In this document: piece by piece, positions 17,599 through 26,856 of the stretch
Layout: each line of letters opens with the position of its first letter
Position numbering within the stretch: position 1 is the first letter of the stretch
Origin: Sergeia podlipaevii
Taxonomy: Eukaryota; Euglenozoa; Kinetoplastea; Trypanosomatida; Trypanosomatidae
Assembly (NCBI GenBank): GCA_030849805.1
Contig: JASANZ010002077.1
Location: 1 to 42,646 of the forward strand
Direction: 5' to 3'
Length of the DNA stretch: 42,646 bases
Program-made: the position numbers and the translations under genes
Notes under the pieces: generated by a model
Told to the model about the DNA's origin: nothing
Databases searched by the model: none
The model's input: the letters and a program-made list of their open reading frames with translations, nothing else

Positions 17599-19014
17599 AT
17601 GTTCAACTGGAGATGTGATTTTGAGTCTGAGGAGCATCAAGACAAGACGCAGCTGACTAAAAATGCAATTCTACGCTACATAAAGAAGGAAGTAACACGG
17701 CGAGTATCACCGTCTTCGTCACCCGAGTCGGTGGCGGTGACAGACTGCCGCTGGCTGTCAGTGGGTAATACACATCCACCTACTTATGTTTTGTGTGGCC
17801 TGAGCAACGGTACGGCGTGCCTACTCAACACAATCAATCTTTCCAAGGCTTACATGTTTGATGATAGTGACGAGAGTCTGAGCACCAGAAGAAGTGGCGG
17901 CCAGCGTATGACAGAGACTGCGGAGTTGGTTGGTTTAGACTGTGTGCGGGCTGATGCGGAAGCAGGTGGCAGCCGTTTTGTTATCTGTGCCGCCATGTGT
18001 GATGGTGTTTACACGTGCGTCATGGATACTGCGCACCTTCAGGAGCTGAAGCAGCGTGGACGTGGAACTCGCGTCACGGCATATCCTAGTGAAGTTCCCA
18101 AGGCTGCATATGGGCAGCCGCTTGTGCGGTTCAATCCTCTGGGGAACACGGTGCTCGTCGTGCTTCCTCTTTGCGAGCCGAAAGCAAGTCCTGACTACAT
18201 GATGGCGGTGCTTTCCAGAAGCGATGATGGAGATAGTTTTACGGTTCAGACTCCGTGGACTAGAATTTCAGCGCGCACCAGCGAGTCGGCGCTAGCTTCT
18301 AATATTTCATCAGCAGTGCTGCTATTCTGCGGATGGGTGGATGATGAATCTGCGTTATGTGTATGGTCTGACGGCCTTGTGCAGTTGTTATGCCCGCGTG
18401 TTGCTGGCGTGACAGTCGTGGGTCAGTCTTACGCTCTTCTGCGGCCCAGGCCAGGTGTGGTCAAGGCAGCCTGCTGCACCTCGCCAAACACTTCGGTCGC
18501 TTCTGTTGGGGATACGGGTTCATCTGCTCAAAGTAGCGGAAAAAGTGCCACCCCACTTATAGCCGTGCTTCTAGAAAATAACGTACTGGCGACTTTTACA
18601 ATTGTCTTGCCACCCGCATCAGTCCGCAGCACTGTTGGTCAGAAGCGCTCAAGAGCTGAGGCAGACGGAACCCCATTTGCCACCACTTTCTCCCGACTAC
18701 ACCTGCAGCCTACGCAGCAGACGTACTGCACTGAAGACATCCCCGTTCGCGACATTTCGTTTCTCAACGTTTTTTCATGGACAGTAGTGGCAGCACTGGA
18801 AAGTGGAGCTCTTTTGTTTTTAGATGCTCGAAGCATGAACTTGCTGACGCACCGACCTCTTAAGCGAATAATGATGCCGGATGCTGATAGATACACAGAC
18901 AGAGATCGCGATCAGCATCTACGGAAGCGGAATTACTTTTGCTGTGCCACTGGGAAGCCATTTGGAGTGTGTGTGGTAGAGCATGACACTATTGTCATTC
19001 TGAAGTCGTTGTGA
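17599..19014 (+). CDS. Hypothetical protein, perhaps a beta-propeller
   Basis: From the ATG at 17599 the protein has 471 residues; the frame further upstream starts at GTG in the presumed 5' UTR. It has several short hydrophobic strands in the style of WD-type blades (PPTYVLCGLSNGTACLLNT, ESALCVWSDGLVQLLCPR, TVVAALESGALLFLDARSM), but no clear WD dipeptide series. A disordered Ser/Gly-rich part (about 285-310) and a possible nuclear signal (GQKRSRAEADG) lie in the second half. No membrane segment. I do not recognise the family; the propeller idea rests on strand rhythm only. Confidence 0.85.
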   Translation: MFNWRCDFESEEHQDKTQLTKNAILRYIKKEVTRRVSPSSSPESVAVTDCRWLSVGNTHPPTYVLCGLSNGTACLLNTINLSKAYMFDDSDESLSTRRSGGQRMTETAELVGLDCVRADAEAGGSRFVICAAMCDGVYTCVMDTAHLQELKQRGRGTRVTAYPSEVPKAAYGQPLVRFNPLGNTVLVVLPLCEPKASPDYMMAVLSRSDDGDSFTVQTPWTRISARTSESALASNISSAVLLFCGWVDDESALCVWSDGLVQLLCPRVAGVTVVGQSYALLRPRPGVVKAACCTSPNTSVASVGDTGSSAQSSGKSATPLIAVLLENNVLATFTIVLPPASVRSTVGQKRSRAEADGTPFATTFSRLHLQPTQQTYCTEDIPVRDISFLNVFSWTVVAALESGALLFLDARSMNLLTHRPLKRIMMPDADRYTDRDRDQHLRKRNYFCCATGKPFGVCVVEHDTIVILKSL

Positions 19015-19479
19015 GGTTGCGTAAGTCTTGGGGTCATGTGTCGCGTGGTGTTTATTGTCATTGATTTTTTTCTATGGTGTGCATCCCTGGAAAGAGCAAT
19101 TGTCCTTCTATCATAAAAATAAAAACTCACTTTTGTTTGATCGTCTCAATATTACAAGGAAGACAGTTTGCATTGCCATCATTTATGTGACGCTGTATAC
19201 ACACTCATGGCTTCTGCTTTCATCTCATTGTTAAAAAGCGTGTTTGATCTTAACTTTTTTTTTTTTCGCGTCATTCAACAGCCGAAAAATATTTTCGGTA
19301 CCACTGGCCAGTGAAAACGTGAAAAGAGTAGGTTTACCTGACTACATTGGCAGTTCTTTTAAAATCATTTTAGCTCTAAAAAGAAAATTGATCACTACAA
19401 AAGTTTTGGGCTTAGTGAAGCGCTTCTTATACCTGCACGGAAATAACTACGTCTGCGTAGTAACACATATATAGGGACA
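19015..19479. other. Intergenic region upstream of the membrane-anchored SET gene
   Basis: UTR-like. The stretch 19282-19479 contains no ATG at all, consistent with a 200-base 5' UTR. Confidence 0.65.
19251..19281 (+). promoter_or_regulatory. Trans-splice acceptor for the SET gene
   Basis: A poly-T tract, then CATTCAACAG with AG at 19280-19281. Confidence 0.55.
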
Positions 19480-20502
19480 ATGAGCCAAAAGCTAGCCAAC
19501 GCTATGATTAGAGGATCCGCGCATTCCATGCTTAGGTGTCAAAAGGGAGGTGTGGTTTGTTGCTTTGGGCGTCTCGCCGTCCCGCTTACGCTGATCCCGC
19601 AGTGCACTCGCGCAACCCTCAGAGAGCCACGCCGCCACTTCGCACGTGTGTCGAGCATTCACGGGGCGATAGAGTCCCCCCCTGGAGGGTTTGTGACTTC
19701 TGACATCAAATTGGACATTAACGCTAGCTTTGGTGGTGCTTTTGCTCGTGGCGTGTTTGCAACCCGCGAGATCGGATATGGCAGGGAGGTAATGAACATT
19801 CCAGCATTCTCCATGTACATTGGCGACCTTCCAGATGAACCACTCCGCGAGCAAGTGCTGACAATCACACGCAATGTGTTCAGCAAACTCGTCTACGGTA
19901 CGGAAGCCGAGAAGAAGTACATCAAACGCCGCGTTATGACCTTGATGTCTGGCGGGTTTTCCTATTTCACGAGAGAAAAAGACGTTTTTGACTTTGCTGA
20001 AGAGGTTCGCGCGCCTGGGCCTGATGGCGCCATTCACAACGGCTCCAACTACTTACTGAGCGGTGAGTTCTCTTCATACGATCTTCAGAAGTTGCCGCTG
20101 ATTGTAGAGTTTAACCGTTTTGACGTGGAGTACCGCGGAAGACGAGGTATTTGTCTGTTTCCTGAGGCATCGTACTTCAACCACAACTGCGAGGCAAATG
20201 TTGAGCTGATGATTAACTACAACAGCACAAAGTCCAACTTTTTTTTAAGTGCACGGGCGGTCAGACCTATTCGAGAAGGGGAAGAGCTGTACATAAACTA
20301 TATGCCAGGGAACGATTTGCCTATTTCTCGCCTTGCTCTGGCGATGAAGAAGCGGTGGGGCTTTGAATGTTCTTGCGTCAAGTGTAAGAGTCGCGCAATT
20401 GGCGCGGTGACAGTCCTTTTTGTAGTACTTCTTCTCCCATTTGCTGTGTACATCCGCCTTATGTTAGTAGCCCGTAGTGAGGAGAAGCAACGTAGTGTGT
20501 AG
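19480..20502 (+). CDS. SET-domain methyltransferase with a C-terminal membrane anchor
   Basis: The 340-residue protein has a basic N-terminus (1-60) that could be a mitochondrial presequence, a SET domain (about 77-275) and a single membrane helix (about 306-328). SET motifs are intact: GGAFARGVFATREI (start strand), NHNC at 234-237, RPIREGEELYINY with Y271 and Y274, and a post-SET cysteine set C297-x-C299-xx-C302. SMYD-like proteins share the NHxC plus CxCxxC combination. It should be an active lysine methyltransferase by residue content; the substrate is unknown. The anchor and basic N-terminus suggest an organelle membrane rather than chromatin, which is inference. Confidence 0.88.
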   Translation: MSQKLANAMIRGSAHSMLRCQKGGVVCCFGRLAVPLTLIPQCTRATLREPRRHFARVSSIHGAIESPPGGFVTSDIKLDINASFGGAFARGVFATREIGYGREVMNIPAFSMYIGDLPDEPLREQVLTITRNVFSKLVYGTEAEKKYIKRRVMTLMSGGFSYFTREKDVFDFAEEVRAPGPDGAIHNGSNYLLSGEFSSYDLQKLPLIVEFNRFDVEYRGRRGICLFPEASYFNHNCEANVELMINYNSTKSNFFLSARAVRPIREGEELYINYMPGNDLPISRLALAMKKRWGFECSCVKCKSRAIGAVTVLFVVLLLPFAVYIRLMLVARSEEKQRSV

Positions 20503-21120
20503 ATGAGTGCCACGACGTATTGGCTGTTTAGGGGGTTTCTCACATTTTTTATGGTATATAAATGTTGGTGCACACGCTCACAGCATTCTACAAATGAAAA
20601 AAAGAAAAAAAAAATGACAAAACAGACAGCACGTTAAATGGAAATAAACATATTTATCATTTGCCATGATTCTCTATTGAAATGGCATGGTGAGAGGAAT
20701 GCACTTGTATAAAGAGAGATTTGCTTGTTTGTCGTGAGGAAAAAGTTTACGTGCAACTGTGACTCTTTGTTTGGAGTGTCCTTTTTTTTTCTTTTCAATT
20801 TTTTTTTTGATTTTCATGCAACCCTTTTTCCCCTTCTTACGATTGTATAGTAACTTTCTAGGTGTGCTTCTTTTTTTTTTTTTGACGTGAACCAAAAAAT
20901 ATAGGATACAGATATATATCAGCCATATCATCACAACAACCTATATTAAATATATACAGTTGCCTATTCTAGGATTCAAGCATTCTTGCTGAGCGAGCCT
21001 TTCCACCCCGCTTGTTTTATTATTTTTTCTTTCTTCTCTTTTTCTTTTTGCACTGTTTGCATAAGCTTCTTTTTTGCTTTATTGCAGCTACATTGCGTGT
21101 GTGTGTGTGTGCCACGACGC
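20503..21120. other. Intergenic region upstream of the ZC3H5-like gene
   Basis: UTR-like with a long C/T tract at the right end and a GT run at about 21098-21111. No gene seen. Confidence 0.7.
21014..21087 (+). promoter_or_regulatory. Trans-splice acceptor for the ZC3H5-like gene
   Basis: Seventy bases of mostly C/T end in TTGCAG, AG at 21086-21087; the first ATG after it is 21121. The TTG-started frame upstream is this tract read as Phe/Ser/Cys. Confidence 0.7.
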
Positions 21121-21801
21121 ATGATATCATCGAAGGAGCTCTGGAGCATACCATCTAGCTCAAGCGGCGGGCCGAATGGTAACCGTGCCGTTGGTAATGG
21201 CTCGAATAGCTACGGATACATGGCGTCTAATTCTGCGGGGATGATGCAGATGCAAGGCGTGAGCAATGGAGCTATGCAGGGTTCGGCTGTCCCTCATGAC
21301 CGTTCACAGGAGATTTGCAAATACTTCATTAACGGCGGCTGCCTGCGTGGCTCCAACTGCCCCTACCTACACGAGCTACCCGACGAACGTCACCTGGACG
21401 TGAACGGGCTTGGGTTTATTCTGAATCCGAACGTTCATAATGCCCAAAAAACGGTTTCCACGACGCAGACTTCGGGTGCCGCCAGCGCTGCGCAGGGTGG
21501 GCAGCTTTCTCCTAATTCACAGGGATCGCCAATTGCACATACGTTGGGCAATCAACAAAACGCCACCGTTAGACAATTTCAGTTCAACAAAACCACCACC
21601 AGAACTCCCTTCAGCATGCTCAGCCCCCCTGCGACAGTCACCAGTCCGGTAACAATTCCTTCAAATTTGGCACCACCTCCGCGCTACCGCCCTCCTGAGC
21701 CGTACCTAGAACACAATCTCCCCCCCGTACTAGCACTCCCTATGAAACTGGCTTTGAGTGAGCTTTCAGCGTCGCTTGCGTACAGCATTCTTGAAATCTA
21801 G
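21121..21801 (+). CDS. ZC3H5: CCCH zinc-finger protein, ZC3H5-like
   Basis: A 226-residue protein with one CCCH finger near the N-terminus: C66, C74, C80 and H84 (C-x7-C-x5-C-x3-H), in ICKYFINGGCLRGSNCPYLH. The rest is low complexity, rich in Gly, Asn, Ser, Gln and Pro. The finger with the following LPDERHLDVNGLGF, the size and the place in the gene order match ZC3H5 of T. brucei, an essential protein reported to form a complex and to repress mRNA translation when tethered (recalled). The orthology is inferred, not checked. A strong hairpin lies in its 3' UTR. Confidence 0.8.
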   Translation: MISSKELWSIPSSSSGGPNGNRAVGNGSNSYGYMASNSAGMMQMQGVSNGAMQGSAVPHDRSQEICKYFINGGCLRGSNCPYLHELPDERHLDVNGLGFILNPNVHNAQKTVSTTQTSGAASAAQGGQLSPNSQGSPIAHTLGNQQNATVRQFQFNKTTTRTPFSMLSPPATVTSPVTIPSNLAPPPRYRPPEPYLEHNLPPVLALPMKLALSELSASLAYSILEI

Positions 21802-22161
21802 TGTGAATGCAGTGAAGCACCAGGTGGAGCTTGCAGTGCATCTTGTCGTTCTTCTCCAAACGTACTTTTACAAACATCGAAATCTCGCGAGCAGACCTTT
21901 CTTCACTGCCATTTCTTCGCTGTACACACACGTGGAAGGTGTCAGGGTCCTCATACAAAATGGGCCCGGCAGGTGGGTACGGCCTTTTTTTTTCTTTTTT
22001 TCCGCGTCAACTAGATTTTGATCAGTGTTAATTATATATCTATAAAGAAAACTAAAATGTTTCTCTCTGTAAATGGACAAGCAAATCAAAGACAAAAATC
22101 AGAAAGTGTCAAGAGGAGTCGAAGGCAGGAGGAATGAGCAGTCAAAGATGCTACGTTCTTT

Positions 22162-22189
22162 TTTTCCCATATATATATTTATGGGAAAA
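22162..22189 (+). promoter_or_regulatory. Strong stem-loop in the 3' UTR
   Basis: Perfect 10-bp arms (TTTTCCCATA at 22162-22171 and TATGGGAAAA at 22180-22189) enclose an 8-base AU loop. It lies about 360 bases after the ZC3H5-like stop codon, so it should be in that mRNA. Regulatory role is inference. Confidence 0.55.
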
Positions 22190-22790
22190 GTAGTAGCTAC
22201 CTTTAAAAAAAAGCTTTCAAGGGAAAGGAGCAATTTTTCATAAGATTTTTGCTAGTGCTCTTTATTATATCCGTTTTTAGCTATTTGCTCTCACAATCAC
22301 TGTATTTTTTGTTTATTGGCTGCTGATTCATTTAGAAAAGTTAAAGGACACAGTAAATAATTTTTTTAAAAAAGGGATTTGTACTGAGCGTTCTCTCGTG
22401 GTGATATATTTGTTCTTTGTTTTTGCGAACAAGCGTTGGTAATACAATTTTTTTTTCTTTGATAATGTTTTTTTTTATTATTATCTTAGTGGGTAGGTGT
22501 GTGTGTGTGCGTTTTTTTTTTTGTTATGTGTGCAAAGGCACGTTGTCAAGGAGAGAGGAAGGCCAGTATAATACAGTGTGGTGATCGCAACTACCACAAT
22601 ACTCTGCATTTGGGTTCCTTTTCTTGATTTAATCTATTATTGTAAAATATTGGTCATTATCATTCCCTCTTGCCTGCTTTCAGCGCTGCTAATTCTTTTC
22701 CCCTTTCACGTTGATTTTGCTCATCTAAATGCTGCTAACTATGAGCACCATTATCTATGCCTTCCCTTTTTCTTCTCTCTCTCGATTTCT

Positions 22791-22826
22791 TTTTCACTGT
22801 AGTTTGTTCCCTCTCCTCCCCCCCAG
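22791..22826 (+). promoter_or_regulatory. Trans-splice acceptor for the 291-residue gene
   Basis: Tract ending CCTCCCCCCCAG, AG at 22825-22826, only 10 bases before the ATG at 22837; this decides the start against the upstream in-frame ATG at 22729. Confidence 0.65.
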
Positions 22827-22836
22827 TCTCCTGAGG

Positions 22837-23712
22837 ATGCAGAGGTCCCACGAGATTTCTGGCGTGGGGTGCCCTCTTAGACAACAGTACTTTTTCAATA
22901 CGGGCAGCGGTTCGTTTGATGATACAATAGGCGGTCAGGTTCAGAAGTTTTTCCATATGAGTGCCACCATGCCATGTGGAGTACGTGAGCGGTGCGTCGC
23001 TGCCGGCAGTGAGAAGTGGCTCAGGGAGCAATACTCGCCGACGATGTACACAGACACATATCCTCTTAGCATGCCAGATGCAGGCAGCAGCAAGGTGCCA
23101 CAGGACACCGTCTCTGTGGCCCGCACCGCCGAGGATGCGGTTTCTGAGACAGGCTCATATCTGCCCAAAATGCGTAGTGCTGGTCGGCTGCAAGCAAATC
23201 TTTATGCGGTTGACCAGCAGGGGCTCCATAATCGATCTAAGAAGCGTGGCAGCTTATACAATACTTCGACTATAACAGAAAACCGATATCGCCGTATTGA
23301 GGACTTGGCACTTTTTGTGAACACTGGCGTGATAACTGAGGAGACGATGTACTTTAGAGATCCAATGCAGAAGCGCTTGGCGGAAAATGCCGGTGTTGTT
23401 GCAGAACAACAACATCATCAGCAATGCATTGTGACAGTCGACGAGGCAGACCCGCGTTTTGCTATTCACTGGAATGATGGCGTGACTGAAAATAAAAAGG
23501 TGACTTCTATCGTTCCTAAGAGGGCAAAGGATTCAAAACGTATTTACGACCAAACAACTGGGTCGGTGAAGCCATATGCGCTTGGACGAGGGACTCCTAC
23601 AGCACATGGTATGAATGGTACACATTACGGCGTAGTTGAGAACGCCATGGATACGTATGTTGCCACGATGCAGTGCCAGCGACCAACGAAAGGACTCTTT
23701 ATTCCCTACTAG
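22837..23712 (+). CDS. Hypothetical protein
   Basis: The 291-residue reading from the ATG at 22837 is preferred; the in-frame ATG at 22729 would put the splice tract inside the protein (a Phe/Ser/Leu-rich 36-residue lead). The protein is hydrophilic with no membrane segment. It has many Tyr and His residues and short motifs with Pro/Gly/Tyr (YSPTMYTDTYPLSMP, GMNGTHYGVVENAMDTY, RPTKGLFIPY). This style recalls flagellar and cytoskeletal proteins of trypanosomatids, but I recognise no family and give no function. Confidence 0.82.
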   Translation: MQRSHEISGVGCPLRQQYFFNTGSGSFDDTIGGQVQKFFHMSATMPCGVRERCVAAGSEKWLREQYSPTMYTDTYPLSMPDAGSSKVPQDTVSVARTAEDAVSETGSYLPKMRSAGRLQANLYAVDQQGLHNRSKKRGSLYNTSTITENRYRRIEDLALFVNTGVITEETMYFRDPMQKRLAENAGVVAEQQHHQQCIVTVDEADPRFAIHWNDGVTENKKVTSIVPKRAKDSKRIYDQTTGSVKPYALGRGTPTAHGMNGTHYGVVENAMDTYVATMQCQRPTKGLFIPY

Positions 23713-24306
23713 GTGCACACGCACATACTGTATCGTTGGCTATATTTGACACTATTTTGCCTCTCGCTTTTTTTTTTGGTTGCATTGGGTCCACGTACAC
23801 AAAAAAAACACACACACTGCTTCCCTTCTATAGGGTTTATACGATGTAAACATGTGCTATTATTATTATTATTATTATTATTATTATCTTTAACTGCTTT
23901 TATGGAGCTCAGAGCATCATTATCCGCTGCGTATGTGTAGAAATGATCGTCTCTTGGGTAATCTTGCGTGTACACGCATATATTCACTCTAGCGCGTGTA
24001 TGCTCAATGTAGCGGCTCATGGAAACAAATACATATATATGCTTGCTAGAAAAGGCAATACACATACATACACACATACACTCACATACTTTGCGCTTTG
24101 GGAAGACTGCGATTGCTCACATATTCATATAGATGGGGGTAGGAGATTGAAAAGTTTTTTTTTTTGTTATTAGAAATACTGATTCACTATCTTTTTCATC
24201 TCTCTTCATTTTTTTTTTTAAAAAAAATACATAATTGCCGCACTGCGTCAAGAAAGCAGCAGTCGTCCCTATAAAAGTAACTAATAATTATATATTATTT
24301 TTCATA
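23713..24306. other. Intergenic region upstream of the ZFP3-like gene
   Basis: Holds a (TTA)10 microsatellite, CA-rich stretches and a T/A-run tract near 24210-24227. Splice site unclear; a candidate AG is at 24251-24252. Confidence 0.65.
23858..23887. repeat. (TAT)10 microsatellite
   Basis: Ten perfect TAT units. A second array of the same unit lies at 41522-41548. Confidence 0.9.
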
Positions 24307-24651
24307 ATGCAGCAAGGTGGCTTCTTTTCTCCTCAACCCCCCGTACTGCCCCCTGGTTGGCAGCTTGCCTACACCAGCGATGCCAAGCCCTACTACATCG
24401 ACCATAACACTAAGACGACTCACTGGACACTTCCCGCCAACGCCATGGAGCCTCAATACACCAGCTTTCGCGGCGGCCGCGGCGGCGGCAACGGCGGAGG
24501 TTTTCGCGGGAACCGCCCCGGCATTGATAAGGCCAAGATGAAGACCAAGATGTGCATCTACTGGGAGAAGAATGGAGAGTGCGCCTGGGGAGACCGCTGT
24601 GCCTTTGCTCACGGTGCTGCTGAGCTTCAGAACTCTGCGATGCCTCAGTAA
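24307..24651 (+). CDS. ZFP3: Small WW/CCCH zinc-finger protein, ZFP3-like
   Basis: The 114-residue protein starts at the ATG at 24307; the frame upstream has only TTG. A WW domain (about 14-43) shows W18, Y29-Y30, W40 and P43 (PPGWQLAY onward). An RGG-type stretch (55-70, [15 protein letters not shown]) follows, then one CCCH finger with C83, C92, C98 and H102 (C-x8-C-x5-C-x3-H) led by MKTKM. This exact plan belongs to the small ZFP1/2/3 family of trypanosomatids; WW plus CCCH fits ZFP2/ZFP3. In T. brucei these proteins control stage-regulated mRNAs such as procyclins and are needed for differentiation (recalled). The neighbour order favours ZFP3. Confidence 0.88.
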   Translation: MQQGGFFSPQPPVLPPGWQLAYTSDAKPYYIDHNTKTTHWTLPANAMEPQYTSFRGGRGGGNGGGFRGNRPGIDKAKMKTKMCIYWEKNGECAWGDRCAFAHGAAELQNSAMPQ

Positions 24652-25398
24652 GGTGGTAGCTCTCTGATGCCCATATTGAGTTTTCTTATTATAGTGAGAC
24701 AAAGGGATTTTTTTTTTTTGAAGGCAGTTTTTTTTCCTTGTAATTCGGCATGCAAGTTTAATCCCTATTGCTTCAGCATCAAATTATAACCTAACAGTAT
24801 TCTGCATGCGAGCAAGCAAAAAGAAACAAAGAAACATTTATATTTATATTTATTTATATGTTTTAAAAAGGTGAATTAATCAAAGAGAAATAGAAGGGAG
24901 GAAAATAAAACAGAAATAGAGCCAACCGAGAATCTAGGGACGGGATGGAGGAAAAAAAAAGAGAGTAATGAGGAGGGAAGCGTATTTTTGACCGCTTTAT
25001 ATGAAAGGGATAACTCTAAAGAGGAGGGAAAACATTGTTATATACCAACAATACAGGAAGTTCTCTCACTTGGAGAAATATTTAAGGAAGAAAACAACTT
25101 CTCTGTAACATCATATTCCCTTGCTACTGAAAGCCTAATTAAGGATCAAAACTTGTATGCTGTTTTACGTGAAGAAAAGGCAAAAAAGAACCTGAGGAGT
25201 ATTTTGTTATCTGCATCGCGCTCAAAGGATTATGCATACCATTCCACCCACGTATGGACCAGGCGCAGTAGCCCTTTTTTTTTGTGTGCTGATGACGCTG
25301 CTCCCCCCCCTCTCTTCCCTAAAAGGAAGCGTATTTTGGCGTTAGTAAATTTAACTCCGTTTTACATTATTGCTTGCACATTATGGAAATTATGCATT

Positions 25399-25423
25399 TA
25401 TATATATATATATATATATATAT
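25399..25423. repeat. (TA)n microsatellite
   Basis: About 12 uninterrupted TA units. Confidence 0.9.
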
Positions 25424-25449
25424 GAATTTTTGCGAATCTTTAGAAATCC

Positions 25450-25500
25450 GCTTTTTTCTCTTCTTTCCCTCTTCCCCGTTTCTTCACATTATCTTTACAG
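25450..25500 (+). promoter_or_regulatory. Trans-splice acceptor for the 85-residue gene
   Basis: A 45-base C/T-rich tract ends in TTTACAG, AG at 25499-25500, with no ATG before 25573. Confidence 0.7.
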
Positions 25501-25572
25501 TTAGATTTTTCTTGTTTGATTGTGCAAGTGTACACATAAAAAGAAAAAGAGAAAGAAATATATACAAGTATT

Positions 25573-25830
25573 ATGCTTCGCCGCACCACTGCACGCCTAT
25601 ACGAGAGCGTCAGTGCCCCAATTGGCAAGGGCCGTGTTGTGCCGCTCAAGTTTGATGGACTCAAGCCTGCGTACATTCCCCGTTCTTTTACCACGCAGTT
25701 CTTTGTTCTTGGCACTTGGACCATTTCCAACATGCTGCCCAACTTCATCTTTGGGTTTCTCATCATTGCCGCTGCCAACGGCGGTCTGAGCGGTGCGTGG
25801 CCCCCGGACCCGCACTCCCTCCACCCTTAA
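25573..25830 (+). CDS. Small probable mitochondrial membrane protein
   Basis: An 85-residue protein with a basic start (MLRRTTARLYESVSAPIGKGR) like a mitochondrial targeting sequence, one membrane helix at about 42-66 and a Pro-rich tail (GAWPPDPHSLHP). The size and plan fit a supernumerary subunit of a respiratory complex or ATP synthase, but I cannot place it. The clean acceptor upstream, coding-like composition and ATG make it a convincing gene despite its length. Confidence 0.82.
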   Translation: MLRRTTARLYESVSAPIGKGRVVPLKFDGLKPAYIPRSFTTQFFVLGTWTISNMLPNFIFGFLIIAAANGGLSGAWPPDPHSLHP

Positions 25831-26856
25831 GTCTATGCTGCACATCTTTGTTCACACACGTTGGTGTGCGTGTGATCATAGGCTTTAGCAATACCTAGTC
25901 AGTAAAAGAAAAAAAAAGAAAGAACAGGAAAAGAAAAAGGACAATACATGTTCGCCGCTGTTGCGAGTGTTGTAAGGCTCCCCTTTCTTCCTGTTCTTCA
26001 TTTAGGGTACTCGTAGCAATATAGGTTAAAAAAATGTTACTTTTTGTAGTAAGAATGGTGAAATCAATATAGTGTATATAAAAAAAAGTGCAATTTATGA
26101 TTGTGAGATAAAAGAAAAGAAGGAAAGACTGATACAAACAGAGAGAGACGCGCGGAGCACTCTCTGGTTTTTGTGATGATAGGGTAGCTGCTGCTGGAAC
26201 GCGGCTGCCTTGAAAAGTTCTTACTGATGTCACTTTTGATGTAGTGTTATGCAAGTCTTATGCCGACTATTCCTACTAGCATATTCCCCTGTATCTTTTT
26301 TTTTTTTTTTTAAAGGAAAAAGGGAAACGTTGCTCCCATTCTTTTTTTAAAAGGTATATACAGGTAGCCTGGGAAAGACATTATTGCCTTTTTTTTTCAC
26401 TGGTTGAAGGACATAGGAACATCAAACAGACGCAACAAAATAATAATAATAGGTCTGGCAGGCGGATTTTTTTTTGTGTGTGTTTCAACTGGCACCTACA
26501 CACCTTACAAGAGAAGAAGAGAAGGACATAAAACTGAACTTGTACGTGCCAACTAGCTAAAGTAGTTTTGTGTGCGGTAACTCTCATAGCGCACGCGATT
26601 TTGCACTCGCGCGTACATCTATATAGAAGGAGAGAAAAACTCTGGGGATATCTCTACATCATCTGGTATAGAAACAAACCAAGTATTCTCCGCGGACAGT
26701 TGTAACGGAAATACCACCTAGACTTTTGGACGGCGTATTTGCTTTTTGTACTGTCCACATACACGTTGAACGAGGGAACAAGCGCGTCCCATCGACCATA
26801 TCGCACGCTAGCAAGAGAGAAAGAATCTTCTTTTATACTTGCATAGTTAGAGAGCC
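25831..26856. other. 1.0 kb intergenic region upstream of the RCK kinase
   Basis: UTR-like. T tracts at about 26297-26315 and 26390-26398 are far from the kinase ATG, while the nearest AG (26845-26846) has only a short pyrimidine stretch, so the 5' end is uncertain. Confidence 0.65.

Larger units (their letters stand above)
21802..22836. other. 1.0 kb intergenic region downstream of the ZC3H5-like gene
   Basis: Contains a 10-bp perfect hairpin (22162-22189), T runs, a GT run (about 22497-22509) and the acceptor of the next gene. No gene seen. Confidence 0.7.
24652..25572. other. 0.9 kb intergenic region
   Basis: Purine-rich (GA) sequence at about 24870-25000 is followed by an open frame of 145 codons (24988-25425) with no ATG; not called. 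A TA microsatellite and a clean acceptor are at the right end. Confidence 0.65.

Noticed and set aside
20986..21120. Hydrophobic N-terminal extension of the ZC3H5-like protein, which would look like a membrane segment
   Set aside because: Starts at TTG and translates the splice tract; no ATG before 21121.
22729..22836. N-terminal 36-residue extension of the 291-residue gene from the ATG at 22729
   Set aside because: It is the polypyrimidine tract read in frame; a strong CCCCAG acceptor at 22825-22826 lies just before the ATG at 22837.
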